From: Paracoccaceae bacterium
Lineage (GTDB): Bacteria > Pseudomonadota > Alphaproteobacteria > Rhodobacterales > Rhodobacteraceae
DNA: 6,691 nucleotides
NCBI GenBank assembly: GCA_003250135.1
Contig: QKHF01000286.1
Coordinates: 1-6,691, forward strand
Reading direction: 5' to 3'
The notes beneath the pieces are model-generated. The model worked only from the letters and a program-made list of their open reading frames with translations. It did not search any database and had not been told where the DNA came from. The stretch's first letter is position 1. Every line of letters begins with the position of its first letter. This document shows, piece by piece, positions 1 through 5,848 of the stretch. The translations under genes were made by a program, and so were the position numbers.

Positions 1-273
1 CCCTTCGACCGCATCCTGCAGGAGGTGCGCGAATTCTTCGACGTGCACGAGGCCGAGGGCACCTATGCGGGCGGCGTGCATTTCGAGATGACGGGCAAGG
101 ACGTCACCGAGTGCCTGGGCGGCATGCACCGTCTGACCGACGCCGACCTTTCGGACCGCTATCACACGGTCTGCGATCCTCGCCTCAACGCCAGCCAGGC
201 GCTGGAGCTGGCCTTCCTTCTGGCGGAGGAGCTGGAGAAATCCGCGCCGCTCAGCCGCGCCGAGGCGCTCTGA
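1..273 (+). CDS. Class II 3-deoxy-7-phosphoheptulonate (DAHP) synthase, C-terminal part
   Basis: This is the last 90 codons of a gene that begins outside the window; the frame is open from base 1 to the TGA at 271-273. Class II (plant/actinobacterial type) DAHP synthase condenses phosphoenolpyruvate with erythrose 4-phosphate, the first step of the shikimate pathway, in the cytoplasm. The fragment carries two family motifs: GGVHFEMTG (visible residues 24-32) followed by VTECLGG, and CDPRLN (58-63). Glu29 and Asp59 are 30 residues apart, the same spacing as the metal ligands Glu411 and Asp441 of the Mycobacterium tuberculosis enzyme, so the metal-site half in view is intact. The ending LAFLLAEELE plus a short tail is a normal family C-terminus. 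serB follows 64 bases downstream on the same strand with no terminator seen between, so they may be cotranscribed. I give no symbol because class II enzymes are variously called aroF, aroG or aroH. Confidence 0.93.
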   Translation, partial: PFDRILQEVREFFDVHEAEGTYAGGVHFEMTGKDVTECLGGMHRLTDADLSDRYHTVCDPRLNASQALELAFLLAEELEKSAPLSRAEAL

Positions 274-337
274 CAAACCGATAATAGCCGTTTCCGGTCC
301 GCAAGGGCGGGGGCGGCCTCATACGGAACTTCTTTGA

Positions 338-1225
338 ATGACGAGTAACGTTCTGGTCCTGACCGCGTCCCACGCGCTGGACGCGGCTGAGGTCGAACCG
401 GCCCGCGCAGCGCTTGGCTCGACCGCGGGCGACCTGCGTCGGCTGGGCCCGAACGCGCTGGAGATTCCGTTTCGCGTGATAGGGGCGGGGGTCGCGGATG
501 TGAAGGCGGCCGCGCGGGCGGCGCTGGAGGGCGCCGAGATCGACGCCAATATCGTGTCCTCCAATGGACGCAAGAAACGGCTGCTGATCGCGGACATGGA
601 CTCGACCATCATCGGCGTCGAATGCATCGACGAGGTGGCGGATTTCGCCGGGGTCAAGAACCTGGTCGCGCCGATCACCGAACGCGCCATGCGCGGCGAG
701 CTGGATTTCGAGGGAGCGCTGACCGAACGGGTCGGGTTGCTTCGCGATCTGCCGGTCGAGACGCTGCAGCAGGTCTATGACGAGCGGGTGCGCCTGAATC
801 CGGGCGCGCGGACGCTGGTTCAGACGATGAACGCCATGGGCGCAGCGACGGCGCTGGTCTCGGGCGGCTTCACCTTCTTCTCCTCCCGTGTCTCGGAAGC
901 CGCCGGGTTCAAGTCGCATCAGGCCAATGTGCTGCTGGAGGAGGACGGCAAGCTGTCCGGTCTGGTGGCGCTGCCGATCCTGGGGCGAGAGGCGAAGCTG
1001 GAGGCGTTGAAGCGGATCTGCGCCGAGCGGGGCTTTGGGCCGCGTGAGGCGGTGGCGGTGGGCGACGGCGCCAATGATCTGGCGATGCTGGGCGCCGCCG
1101 GTCTGGGCGTCGCCTATCGCGCCAAACCCGCGGTGGCCGCCGCGGCGGATGCGCGGCTGGAGCACTCTGACCTCACCGCGATCCTGCATCTTCAGGGCAT
1201 TCGGTCCGAGGCGTTCCGGACCTGA
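338..1225 (+). CDS. serB: Phosphoserine phosphatase SerB
   Basis: A 295-residue HAD-superfamily enzyme that hydrolyses O-phospho-L-serine to L-serine, the last step of the phosphorylated serine pathway, in the cytoplasm. All HAD motifs are present: motif I DMDST (86-90, nucleophile Asp86 and acid/base Asp88), followed by the SerB-specific cap region GVECIDEVADFAG (93-105); motif II SGG (175-177); the motif III lysine, probably Lys220; and motif IV GDGAND (242-247). The first 80 residues form the variable N-terminal region common in alphaproteobacterial SerB, and I do not recognise a clear ACT motif in them. The length is normal. The ATG at 338 gives the expected N-terminus, but its ribosome binding site is weak: only GGA at 325-327, about ten bases upstream. 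Translation may depend on readthrough from the DAHP synthase gene. The stop codon lies 3 bases from the stop of the convergent thioesterase gene. Confidence 0.95.
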   Translation: MTSNVLVLTASHALDAAEVEPARAALGSTAGDLRRLGPNALEIPFRVIGAGVADVKAAARAALEGAEIDANIVSSNGRKKRLLIADMDSTIIGVECIDEVADFAGVKNLVAPITERAMRGELDFEGALTERVGLLRDLPVETLQQVYDERVRLNPGARTLVQTMNAMGAATALVSGGFTFFSSRVSEAAGFKSHQANVLLEEDGKLSGLVALPILGREAKLEALKRICAERGFGPREAVAVGDGANDLAMLGAAGLGVAYRAKPAVAAAADARLEHSDLTAILHLQGIRSEAFRT

Positions 1226-1228
1226 CGC

Positions 1229-1642
1229 CTAGCCGGGCAAGAGCGCGGTCGGCTTTCCGTCGGGATTCAGCGCGACGAACACGAACACGGCCTGCGTGAC
1301 CATCTGGTGGTCGAGCTCGTCGCGTCGCCGCCGCCAGGCTTGAACCTTGAAATGCATCGACGTGCGGCCGCTCTTGATCAGGTCGGCGAACACTGTCACC
1401 TCGTCCCCGACCTTGACCGAGTTGTGGAACGTGATCGCCTCCACCGCCACGGTCACGCACCGGCGGCGCGCGCGTAGCGCCGCGGCGTTGCCCGCGGCCA
1501 GGTCCATCTGCGCCATCAGCCAGCCGCCGAAGATGTCTCCGGCCGGGTTCGTGTCCGCCGGCATGGCGATGGTGCGGATCGCAGGCTGGCGGCTGTAATC
1601 GTAGTGTTCCTCGCCAAGATGGTCGCTGCTGCGCATGCTCAT
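1229..1642 (-). CDS. Acyl-CoA thioesterase, YciA-like hotdog-fold protein
   Basis: A 137-residue single-hotdog thioesterase that hydrolyses acyl-CoA to free acid and CoA in the cytoplasm. The signature is strong: RTIAMPADTNPAGDIFGGW (residues 23-41), then MAQMDLAAG on the hotdog helix, TFHNSVKVGDEV (71-82) and the SGRTSMHFKVQAW strand (91-103). Asp36 in GDIFGGW matches the catalytic aspartate of Haemophilus influenzae YciA. Length and the lack of a second domain fit YciA rather than the two-domain acyl-CoA hydrolases. The frame stays open far upstream, antisense to msrP, but the start is placed at the ATG at 1642 because GGGA at 1650-1653 lies 7 bases before it and the homologous part begins about 20 residues later. 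A second in-frame ATG at 1636 is the alternative. The gene is convergent with serB and divergent from msrP. Substrate chain length cannot be told from sequence. Confidence 0.93.
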   Translation of the reverse strand: MSMRSSDHLGEEHYDYSRQPAIRTIAMPADTNPAGDIFGGWLMAQMDLAAGNAAALRARRRCVTVAVEAITFHNSVKVGDEVTVFADLIKSGRTSMHFKVQAWRRRRDELDHQMVTQAVFVFVALNPDGKPTALLPG

Positions 1643-1729
1643 GGTATCATCCCGTGTTTCAACGGCTGGCGCGCCTGTGATTGGACTGTGTGCGGCGCCT
1701 CCTCTACCTACCCGAATAGAGCGAATTAC

Positions 1730-1735
1730 GGGAGG
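1730..1735 (+). promoter_or_regulatory. Ribosome binding site of msrP
   Basis: GGGAGG lies 6 bases before the ATG at 1742. It decides the msrP start: the frame is open back to 1604, but that stretch lacks such a site, overlaps the start of the divergent thioesterase gene, and would put about 46 residues before the Tat signal. Confidence 0.85.
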
Positions 1736-1741
1736 CGACCA

Positions 1742-2704
1742 ATGAATTATCTTCGGCGACCGTCCTGGTGGATGCCCGACAGCGCTGCGACGCCTGAAGC
1801 CGTTTATCTGAACCGCCGGTCCCTGATGGCGGGCGCCGGGGCCGGCCTCATCGCCGCGGCCGCGCCGTCCGCCTCCCACGCCGCCAAGCCGGAGGAGCCG
1901 TTCACGCCTGCGCCCGCGCGCAATCCCGCCTATGCGGACGCCGGGCGGCCGATCACCGACGAGGCGCTGAACGCCACCTACAACAACTTCTATGAGTTCG
2001 GCTCGCACAAGCGCATTTCGGACGCGGCGCAGCGGCTGGAGACCGATGGCTGGACCATCGCCGTCGACGGTCTGGTGGAGAAACCGTTCGAGATCTCGAC
2101 CGACGACCTGATCGCCGGCGCGCCGCTGGAAGAGCGGGTGATCCGTCACCGCTGCGTCGAGGCGTGGTCCATGGTCGTGCCCTGGGTCGGATTTCCGCTG
2201 TCGCACCTCGTCTCGCTCGCCAAACCTCTGTCGGGCGCGAAATACGTGCGGTTCGAGACGTTCAAGGATGCGGATGTCGCGCGCGGTCAGCTCCAGTTCT
2301 GGTATCCGTGGCCCTATGTGGAGGGGGTGACGATCGAGGAGGCGGCCAACGAACTGGCCTTCCTGGTGGTCGGCGCCTACGGCAAGGTGCTCCACAAGCA
2401 GTTCGGCGCGCCCATCCGCCTGCACCTGCCGTGGAAGTACGGCTTCAAGTCGATCAAGTCGATCGTGCGCGTCAGTTTCGTCGAGGAGCGCCCCGTCAGC
2501 TTCTGGGAAGAGCTCCAGTCGCGGGAGTACGGGTTCTGGGCGAATGTGAACCCTGAGGTCGACCATCCCCGCTGGAGCCAGGCGACCGAGGAGGTGCTGG
2601 GCGGCGACGGACGTATTCCGACCCAGCTGTTCAACGGCTACGGCGAGCAGGTCGCGGGGCTCTATTCGGGGATGGAAGGGGTCGGCGACGCTCTGTGGCG
2701 CTGA
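1742..2704 (+). CDS. msrP: Protein-methionine-sulfoxide reductase catalytic subunit MsrP (YedY)
   Basis: A 320-residue periplasmic molybdopterin enzyme of the sulfite oxidase fold that reduces methionine sulfoxide in envelope proteins. The N-terminus MNYLRRPSWWMPDSAATPEA is the typical MsrP lead, followed by a twin-arginine signal: NRRSLMAG with Arg25-Arg26, a small-residue hydrophobic stretch (29-41), and likely cleavage after SHA or SHAA (47-48). The cofactor is therefore expected to be inserted in the cytoplasm before Tat export. Cys138 in RHRCVEAWSMVVPW is the molybdenum-ligating cysteine (Cys102 of mature E. coli MsrP). Other conserved stretches are YNNFYEFG (80-87) and the LHLPWKYGFKSIKS region (about 227-240). 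Length is normal and nothing looks broken. In the well-studied system electrons come from the haem membrane protein MsrQ, usually encoded next door; here the next gene is an opposite-strand LysR regulator, so the partner must lie elsewhere or be missing. Confidence 0.96.
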   Translation: MNYLRRPSWWMPDSAATPEAVYLNRRSLMAGAGAGLIAAAAPSASHAAKPEEPFTPAPARNPAYADAGRPITDEALNATYNNFYEFGSHKRISDAAQRLETDGWTIAVDGLVEKPFEISTDDLIAGAPLEERVIRHRCVEAWSMVVPWVGFPLSHLVSLAKPLSGAKYVRFETFKDADVARGQLQFWYPWPYVEGVTIEEAANELAFLVVGAYGKVLHKQFGAPIRLHLPWKYGFKSIKSIVRVSFVEERPVSFWEELQSREYGFWANVNPEVDHPRWSQATEEVLGGDGRIPTQLFNGYGEQVAGLYSGMEGVGDALWR

Positions 2705-2714
2705 CCTGCGACGC

Positions 2715-2753
2715 CCTGTCCGAAGCGTCCTGTCGGACGAAAGCCTGTCGGAC
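2715..2753 (+). repeat. Short direct repeats, CCTGTCGGAC type, after msrP
   Basis: CCTGTCGGAC occurs at 2729-2738 and again at 2744-2753, a 15-base period. A diverged copy, CCTGTCCGAA, begins at 2715. The diverged copy is complementary to the others: TGTCCG at 2717-2722 can pair with CGGACA at 2749-2754, and GTCCG at 2718-2722 with CGGAC at 2734-2738. A related TCGGACAA lies at 2861-2868. This could be a weak msrP 3' hairpin, a protein-binding array, or slippage debris; the sequence alone does not decide. Confidence 0.5.
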
Positions 2754-2781
2754 AAAAAAATGGGGCCGGCAAGGCCGGCCC
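2754..2781 (-). terminator. Rho-independent terminator on the minus strand, probably for the LysR gene
   Basis: Bases 2763-2770 (GGGCCGGC) pair perfectly with 2774-2781 (GCCGGCCC) over a 3-base loop, an 8-bp all-GC stem. Seven A bases at 2754-2760 sit to the left, so a minus-strand transcript reads stem, then CA, then seven T. On the plus strand the stem is followed by AGTCCAAC with no T run, so it should not act as a classical intrinsic terminator for msrP. It lies about 124 bases past the stop of the minus-strand LysR gene, giving that transcript a long 3' untranslated region. Confidence 0.75.
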
Positions 2782-2790
2782 AGTCCAACA

Positions 2791-2810
2791 GGGAGGTATC
2801 ATCAAGATAC
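2791..2810 (+). other. Shine-Dalgarno-like site with a small hairpin but no start codon
   Basis: GGGAGG at 2791-2796 is as strong as the msrP site, but no ATG, GTG or TTG follows at a usable distance. Directly after it GTATC (2796-2800) can pair with GATAC (2806-2810) over a 5-base loop. The site could be the remnant of a lost gene start or chance. Nothing else in 2705-2904 looks coding. Confidence 0.3.
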
Positions 2811-2904
2811 GACGGACGCTCTCACGCCCGCTGAGTTTAGAGTAAGGCGCCGCGGGGCGATCGGACAAGACGCAGGCGCCGCAAAATTGTGCGCTGCGGC
2901 AAAA

Positions 2905-3858
2905 TTACGCCAGTGGCGGCTCCAGAGTCGGCGCAGGCTGCGGCTCAGCGCCGGACTCCTCGGTCAACTCATTGGAAAGACGTTGGAAAGTCGCGACTTC
3001 CTCGATCAGGAAATCGCGAAACGCCTGAACGCGCTTCGAATGGCGAAGTTCCTCGGGATAGGCCAGGTAGACAGTGAATGGCGGGCTGCTGAGCTCCTTC
3101 GCCACCTGCCGGATCTTCGGCCGTCCGATCACCGCGTAATCCGGCAGGGCGGCGATGCCCAGATCATGCTCGGCCGCCTGCAACAGGCCGAAATAGTTGT
3201 TCACCGTCAAAGCATGGAACTGCTCGATCCTCAGCGTGTCGCGCATCCAGTCTCGCGCCGTGGTCGATTGCTGGGCGCCGGGGGAGTAGCCGAGAATGTT
3301 GTGACGCTTCAGGTCTTCGATCGTCTCCGGCTCGCCGTATTTCTCGACATAGGCCTGCGACGCGTAAAGTCGCAGGCTGACCTCCATCAACGGGCGGCGC
3401 ACCAGATCGGCCTGTTGCGGCGGCGTCATGCGAATCGCCACATCCGCCTCTCGCATGGCGAGGTCGAGGATCACCTCGGTCAGGATGAGGTCCATGGTCA
3501 GGCCGGGATTGGCGGTGAACAGGCGCTCCAGCCGCGGCGCCAGCCAGATCGTGCCGAAGCCCACCGGCACGGTGACGCGCAGCTCGCCCCCCGCCACGTC
3601 GCTGGCGTCGCGAAGACGGGCCTGCGCGGCCGTCAGTTCCGAGTCCATCCGGTTGCAGGCCTCAAGCAGGACCTCGCCCTGCTCGGTCAGGATCAGCCCG
3701 CGCGTGTGGCGATGAAACAGGGTCGCGCCAAGGTTCTCCTCCAGCGCGCGAATCTGTCGGCTGACCGCCGATTGGCTGAGATTCAGCCGGTCACCCGCAT
3801 GAGTCAGGCTTCCGGCTTCGGCCACGGCGTGAAAGATTCTCAGCTTGTCCCAGTCCAT
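2905..3858 (-). CDS. LysR-family transcriptional regulator, GcvA-like
   Basis: A 317-residue LysR-type DNA-binding regulator. The N-terminal winged helix-turn-helix spans about residues 1-60: MDWDKLRIFHAVAEAGS, then recognition region LNLSQSAVSRQIRALEENLG (25-44) and LFHRHTRGLILTEQG (47-61). A linker helix follows (about 62-90), then the periplasmic-binding-protein-like effector domain from GELRVTVPVGFG (91-102) to about 290, including LAMREADVAIRM (133-144). The last 18 residues are a proline- and glutamate-rich tail. The MDWDKLRIF opening and the whole HTH resemble an alphaproteobacterial group often found beside trxB; no trxB is visible here. The effector is unknown. The ATG at 3858 is supported by GAGGGGAG at 3863-3870. 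It is divergent from the exported-protein gene at 4023, the usual layout for a LysR regulator and its target, but that target is only inferred. The terminator at 2754-2781 probably ends its transcript. Confidence 0.93.
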   Translation of the reverse strand: MDWDKLRIFHAVAEAGSLTHAGDRLNLSQSAVSRQIRALEENLGATLFHRHTRGLILTEQGEVLLEACNRMDSELTAAQARLRDASDVAGGELRVTVPVGFGTIWLAPRLERLFTANPGLTMDLILTEVILDLAMREADVAIRMTPPQQADLVRRPLMEVSLRLYASQAYVEKYGEPETIEDLKRHNILGYSPGAQQSTTARDWMRDTLRIEQFHALTVNNYFGLLQAAEHDLGIAALPDYAVIGRPKIRQVAKELSSPPFTVYLAYPEELRHSKRVQAFRDFLIEEVATFQRLSNELTEESGAEPQPAPTLEPPLA

Positions 3859-4022
3859 GAGGCTCCCCTCAGGTTTGGTCGAGTATGCCTCATGCTGCGC
3901 CGCGGCGAAACGCCCGAACGTGTTGATGGGCGCCGCATTCGGACGGTTTCTTCCTTCACCGGGATCGCGTTAGAGGTAAAACTGCCCGACATACCGGTTC
4001 CCATGGGTCAGGAGTGCTTCTC
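3859..4022. promoter_or_regulatory. Divergent intergenic region between the LysR gene and the exported-protein gene
   Basis: This 164-base gap must hold the start signals of both divergent genes. It contains a perfect 10-bp palindrome, CGCCGCGGCG (3898-3907), and a 5-bp inverted repeat CCGAA/TTCGG (3914-3918 and 3938-3942). Neither is a clear LysR box, and I could not place a convincing -35/-10 pair on either strand. The role is inferred from gene orientation. Confidence 0.4.
4010..4014 (+). promoter_or_regulatory. Ribosome binding site of the exported-protein gene
   Basis: AGGAG here lies 8 bases before the GTG at 4023 but 14 before the ATG at 4029, and it overlaps the GTG at 4014. It therefore favours the GTG at 4023 as the start. 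Confidence 0.65.
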
Positions 4023-4871
4023 GTGTCGATGAAAATAGCGCGCTTCGCTGTCGCGGGCCTTTCATGGCTGGCCTCGGCCGTCTCCGCGGCGGCGTTGGAC
4101 GGCGTTTTTGTGGGGCTGGAGGGCGCCGGCGGCGCCACGCTACGCCTTTTGCCGCCAAACGGGGACTCCCAGAAGGGCGAGTACACCGACGCCAGCGGGC
4201 GGAGCGGCGGCTTTATCGGCGCGGTTTTCCCGGACGGCGTCGAGGCGAGCGTCCGGGTCGGCGGCGACGAGCTATATTTGCGCGCCATCGAACATCCGTC
4301 GGGCGCGATCGTCGTGATCATCCCCATCGCTCCGGACGGAACGCGGATGGTGCAGCAGACCGGATCCTATGGGTTCGTGCGCAAGGGCGAGAAAATGCCC
4401 AAGCAACGCCCCTACGTGATTTCCGCGCCCGAGCGAACCGGCGCGCCCGTCGACGCGGCGGCCTTCGTGCAGAGCTATGAATTCTGGGCGCCGGAAGGCG
4501 TCGGGCGGGGCTATATCGGCGTGCTGCCGCGCTATCGCAGCGTGATCGCGCTGTTCCCGACGCTGCAGACCGACATCATCTGGAAGCTGTGCTCGCAATC
4601 AACCGGGACGGCGCCGGGCCTGGCCGAGGCGCTGCGCGGGCAGGGCGTCGCCTGCTCCGACGTGCTGGGCGCGGTCGCAAAAGCGAAGTCGCGCGGCCGC
4701 TACGCGGACTACAAGCGGGCGGTCGCCCAGGAGCGGCAGGTCGCGTTCGAGCAGATCAGCTGCGCGCGCCGCATCGGCACGAGGGAGCGCTGCGAACAAG
4801 TCGCGAAAATCGTCAGCGAACACGCGATCTCGATGGAGAACGCCGCGACGGTGGTGGCGAAATATCGCTAA
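4023..4871 (+). CDS. Exported protein of unknown function with four cysteines
   Basis: I do not recognise this 282-residue protein. The start is placed at the GTG at 4023 for ribosome-binding-site spacing; the ATG at 4029 would remove two residues. Residues 1-24 look like a Sec signal: MSMKIAR, a hydrophobic core (8-19) and SAAA before LDG, with no lipobox cysteine. Residues 25-120 are rich in glycine and alternating hydrophobics (VFVGLEG, GGFIGAVFPDG, AIVVIIPIAPDG), suggesting a small beta domain. A short basic linker follows (about 121-130), then a more helical C-terminal half from FVQSYEFWAPEGVGRGYIG (138-156). All four cysteines are in that half (180, 191, 227, 237), allowing two disulfides after export. 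Composition is like its neighbours and the frame is intact, so it is very probably real. It is divergent from the LysR gene and its stop is 18 bases from the end of the convergent permease gene. A periplasmic or secreted role is inferred; activity is unknown. Confidence 0.8.
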   Translation: MSMKIARFAVAGLSWLASAVSAAALDGVFVGLEGAGGATLRLLPPNGDSQKGEYTDASGRSGGFIGAVFPDGVEASVRVGGDELYLRAIEHPSGAIVVIIPIAPDGTRMVQQTGSYGFVRKGEKMPKQRPYVISAPERTGAPVDAAAFVQSYEFWAPEGVGRGYIGVLPRYRSVIALFPTLQTDIIWKLCSQSTGTAPGLAEALRGQGVACSDVLGAVAKAKSRGRYADYKRAVAQERQVAFEQISCARRIGTRERCEQVAKIVSEHAISMENAATVVAKYR

Positions 4872-4878
4872 GCGCCAT

Positions 4879-4905
4879 CGGCGCGCGGCTCAGAAATGCG
4901 CGCCG
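4879..4905. terminator. GC-rich hairpin between the convergent exported-protein and permease genes
   Basis: CGGCGCGC (4879-4886) pairs perfectly with GCGCGCCG (4898-4905), an 8-bp stem with an 11-base loop that spans the permease stop codon at 4890-4892. A competing 5-bp stem GCGCC/GGCGC (4872-4876 and 4880-4884) overlaps it. Neither strand has a T run afterwards, so this is at best an imperfect or Rho-assisted terminator. Confidence 0.3.
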
Positions 4906-5834
4906 CCCAAGATGATCAGCCAGACGGATATGGTGCCGACCGAGGCGGCGGTTCCCAGCAGGATCGCACTGGCCGAGGTGCCCACGGCGCGCCCGTAGCT
5001 GGAGGCGAAGATGTACCCGTTCATCCCCGTCGGCATCGCCGCGGTCAGCACGGCGGCGCGCACCAGTTCCTCCGGCAGGTCGAAGACATAGCGCGCCAGC
5101 CCAAACGCGATGGCGGGATGCGCGACGGTCGACAGGACGCCGATCATGCTGGCCTCGCCCAGCTCCGCCTTCAGCGAATAGCGGGTCAGCGCTCCGCCGA
5201 GGCCGAACAGCGCGGCGGGCAGGGCGGCGCGCGCCATCATGTCCACCGAGTCCATAAAGAAGTCCGGCAGAGTGACATTCAGGAAGTTCAGCGTTAGTCC
5301 GCCGGCGAGGCCGAGCGCCAGCGCGTTCGAACTGATGGATTTGACCACTTTCGTGACGGTCGCGGCGACGCTGGCGCCGTCGCGGCGCGAGAACTCCATC
5401 GCCGTGATCCCGACCGTGTAGCAGAACGGCGCATGGATCGCGATGATGGCGAACATCGGGTCCAGCGCTTCTTCGCCATAGGCGCGGGTCATGATCGGGA
5501 TGCCGATCAGCACCGAGTTCGAGAACAGCGCGTTGAACCCCACGGCCACGGATTCGCCCGGCCTGCGCTTCCAGAGCTTGCGCGACAGGAAGATGCCGAT
5601 CACGAAGCAGGTGACGGCGGCCGCGTAGAACGAGACCAGAAGCTCGGGATCAAAGGCGCCGCTCAGGTCCAGCCCGTACATCGCGCTGAACAGCAGGCAG
5701 GGCACGGCGAACTTGGCCGTGAAGGTCATCAGCCCGTCGACGCCCGAGTCCGGAAAAAGCTTGGTCCGGTTGGCCGCATAACCCGCCGCGACGATGATGA
5801 AGACTGGCAGGACGATCAGCAGGACGTCGATCAT
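4890..5834 (-). CDS. AEC-family (auxin efflux carrier type) permease
   Basis: A 314-residue inner-membrane protein with about ten hydrophobic segments (approximately 3-21, 35-52, 65-84, 97-117, 125-146, 168-185, 200-216, 231-250, 257-275, 287-310), as in the Auxin Efflux Carrier family (TC 2.A.69). Family features are the N-terminal VLPVFIIVAAGYAANR, the segment FSNSVLIGIPIMTRAYG with Asn106, Gly111 and Pro113, and the re-entrant-like MPTGMNGYIFA with Pro268 and Asn272 in the second half. Characterised bacterial members move organic acids such as malate; the substrate here cannot be read from sequence. Length is normal. The ATG at 5834 follows AGGAGG by 8 bases. Only 12 bases separate it from the stop of the upstream hydrolase gene and its ribosome binding site overlaps that stop, so it is very likely cotranscribed and translationally coupled. 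Confidence 0.92.
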   Translation of the reverse strand: MIDVLLIVLPVFIIVAAGYAANRTKLFPDSGVDGLMTFTAKFAVPCLLFSAMYGLDLSGAFDPELLVSFYAAAVTCFVIGIFLSRKLWKRRPGESVAVGFNALFSNSVLIGIPIMTRAYGEEALDPMFAIIAIHAPFCYTVGITAMEFSRRDGASVAATVTKVVKSISSNALALGLAGGLTLNFLNVTLPDFFMDSVDMMARAALPAALFGLGGALTRYSLKAELGEASMIGVLSTVAHPAIAFGLARYVFDLPEELVRAAVLTAAMPTGMNGYIFASSYGRAVGTSASAILLGTAASVGTISVWLIILGGAHF

Positions 5835-5842
5835 GCTGAGAT

Positions 5843-5848
5843 CCTCCT
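5843..5848 (-). promoter_or_regulatory. Ribosome binding site of the permease gene, overlapping the upstream stop codon
   Basis: On the minus strand AGGAGG (5848 down to 5843) shares two bases with the TAG stop of the hydrolase gene (5849-5847). The ATG follows after 8 bases. Ribosomes finishing the hydrolase would end on this site, which suggests translational coupling. Confidence 0.8.

Noticed and set aside
325..352. GGAAC...CGTT resembling an EcfG-type general stress promoter near the serB start
   Set aside because: The spacer is 19 bases, longer than the usual 16-17, and the -10 element lies inside serB, past its start codon.
251..1189. A 312-codon minus-strand open frame antisense to serB
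   Set aside because: It is opposite a complete SerB with all HAD motifs, and its translation looks like a GC-driven shadow.
1681..1710. TTGGAC as a possible -35 element for msrP
   Set aside because: At 17-18 bases downstream there is only CTACCT/TACCTA, a poor -10, so I do not call a promoter.
1229..2788. A 519-codon minus-strand open frame covering msrP and the thioesterase
   Set aside because: Only its last 137 codons encode a recognisable protein (the thioesterase). The upstream part is antisense to intact msrP, arginine- and proline-rich low-complexity translation, an effect of high GC third positions.
1643..2803. GGTATCATC shared by 1643-1651 and 2795-2803
   Set aside because: A nine-base match within 6.7 kb is expected many times by chance.
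2662..2868. A 68-codon minus-strand frame over the msrP end and intergenic gap
   Set aside because: It reads straight through the terminator stem and T run and has no ribosome binding site; the composition is not protein-like.
2878..2907. GCCGC/GCGGC hairpin with AAAATT runs at the LysR stop, considered as a terminator
   Set aside because: The stem is only 5 bp with a 13-base loop, and the minus strand shows no T run after it; the much better terminator is at 2754-2781.
2695..4032. A 445-codon plus-strand open frame antisense to the LysR gene
   Set aside because: It runs through the minus-strand terminator and is the complement of a clear LysR protein; its arginine-, glutamine- and leucine-rich translation matches no family I know.
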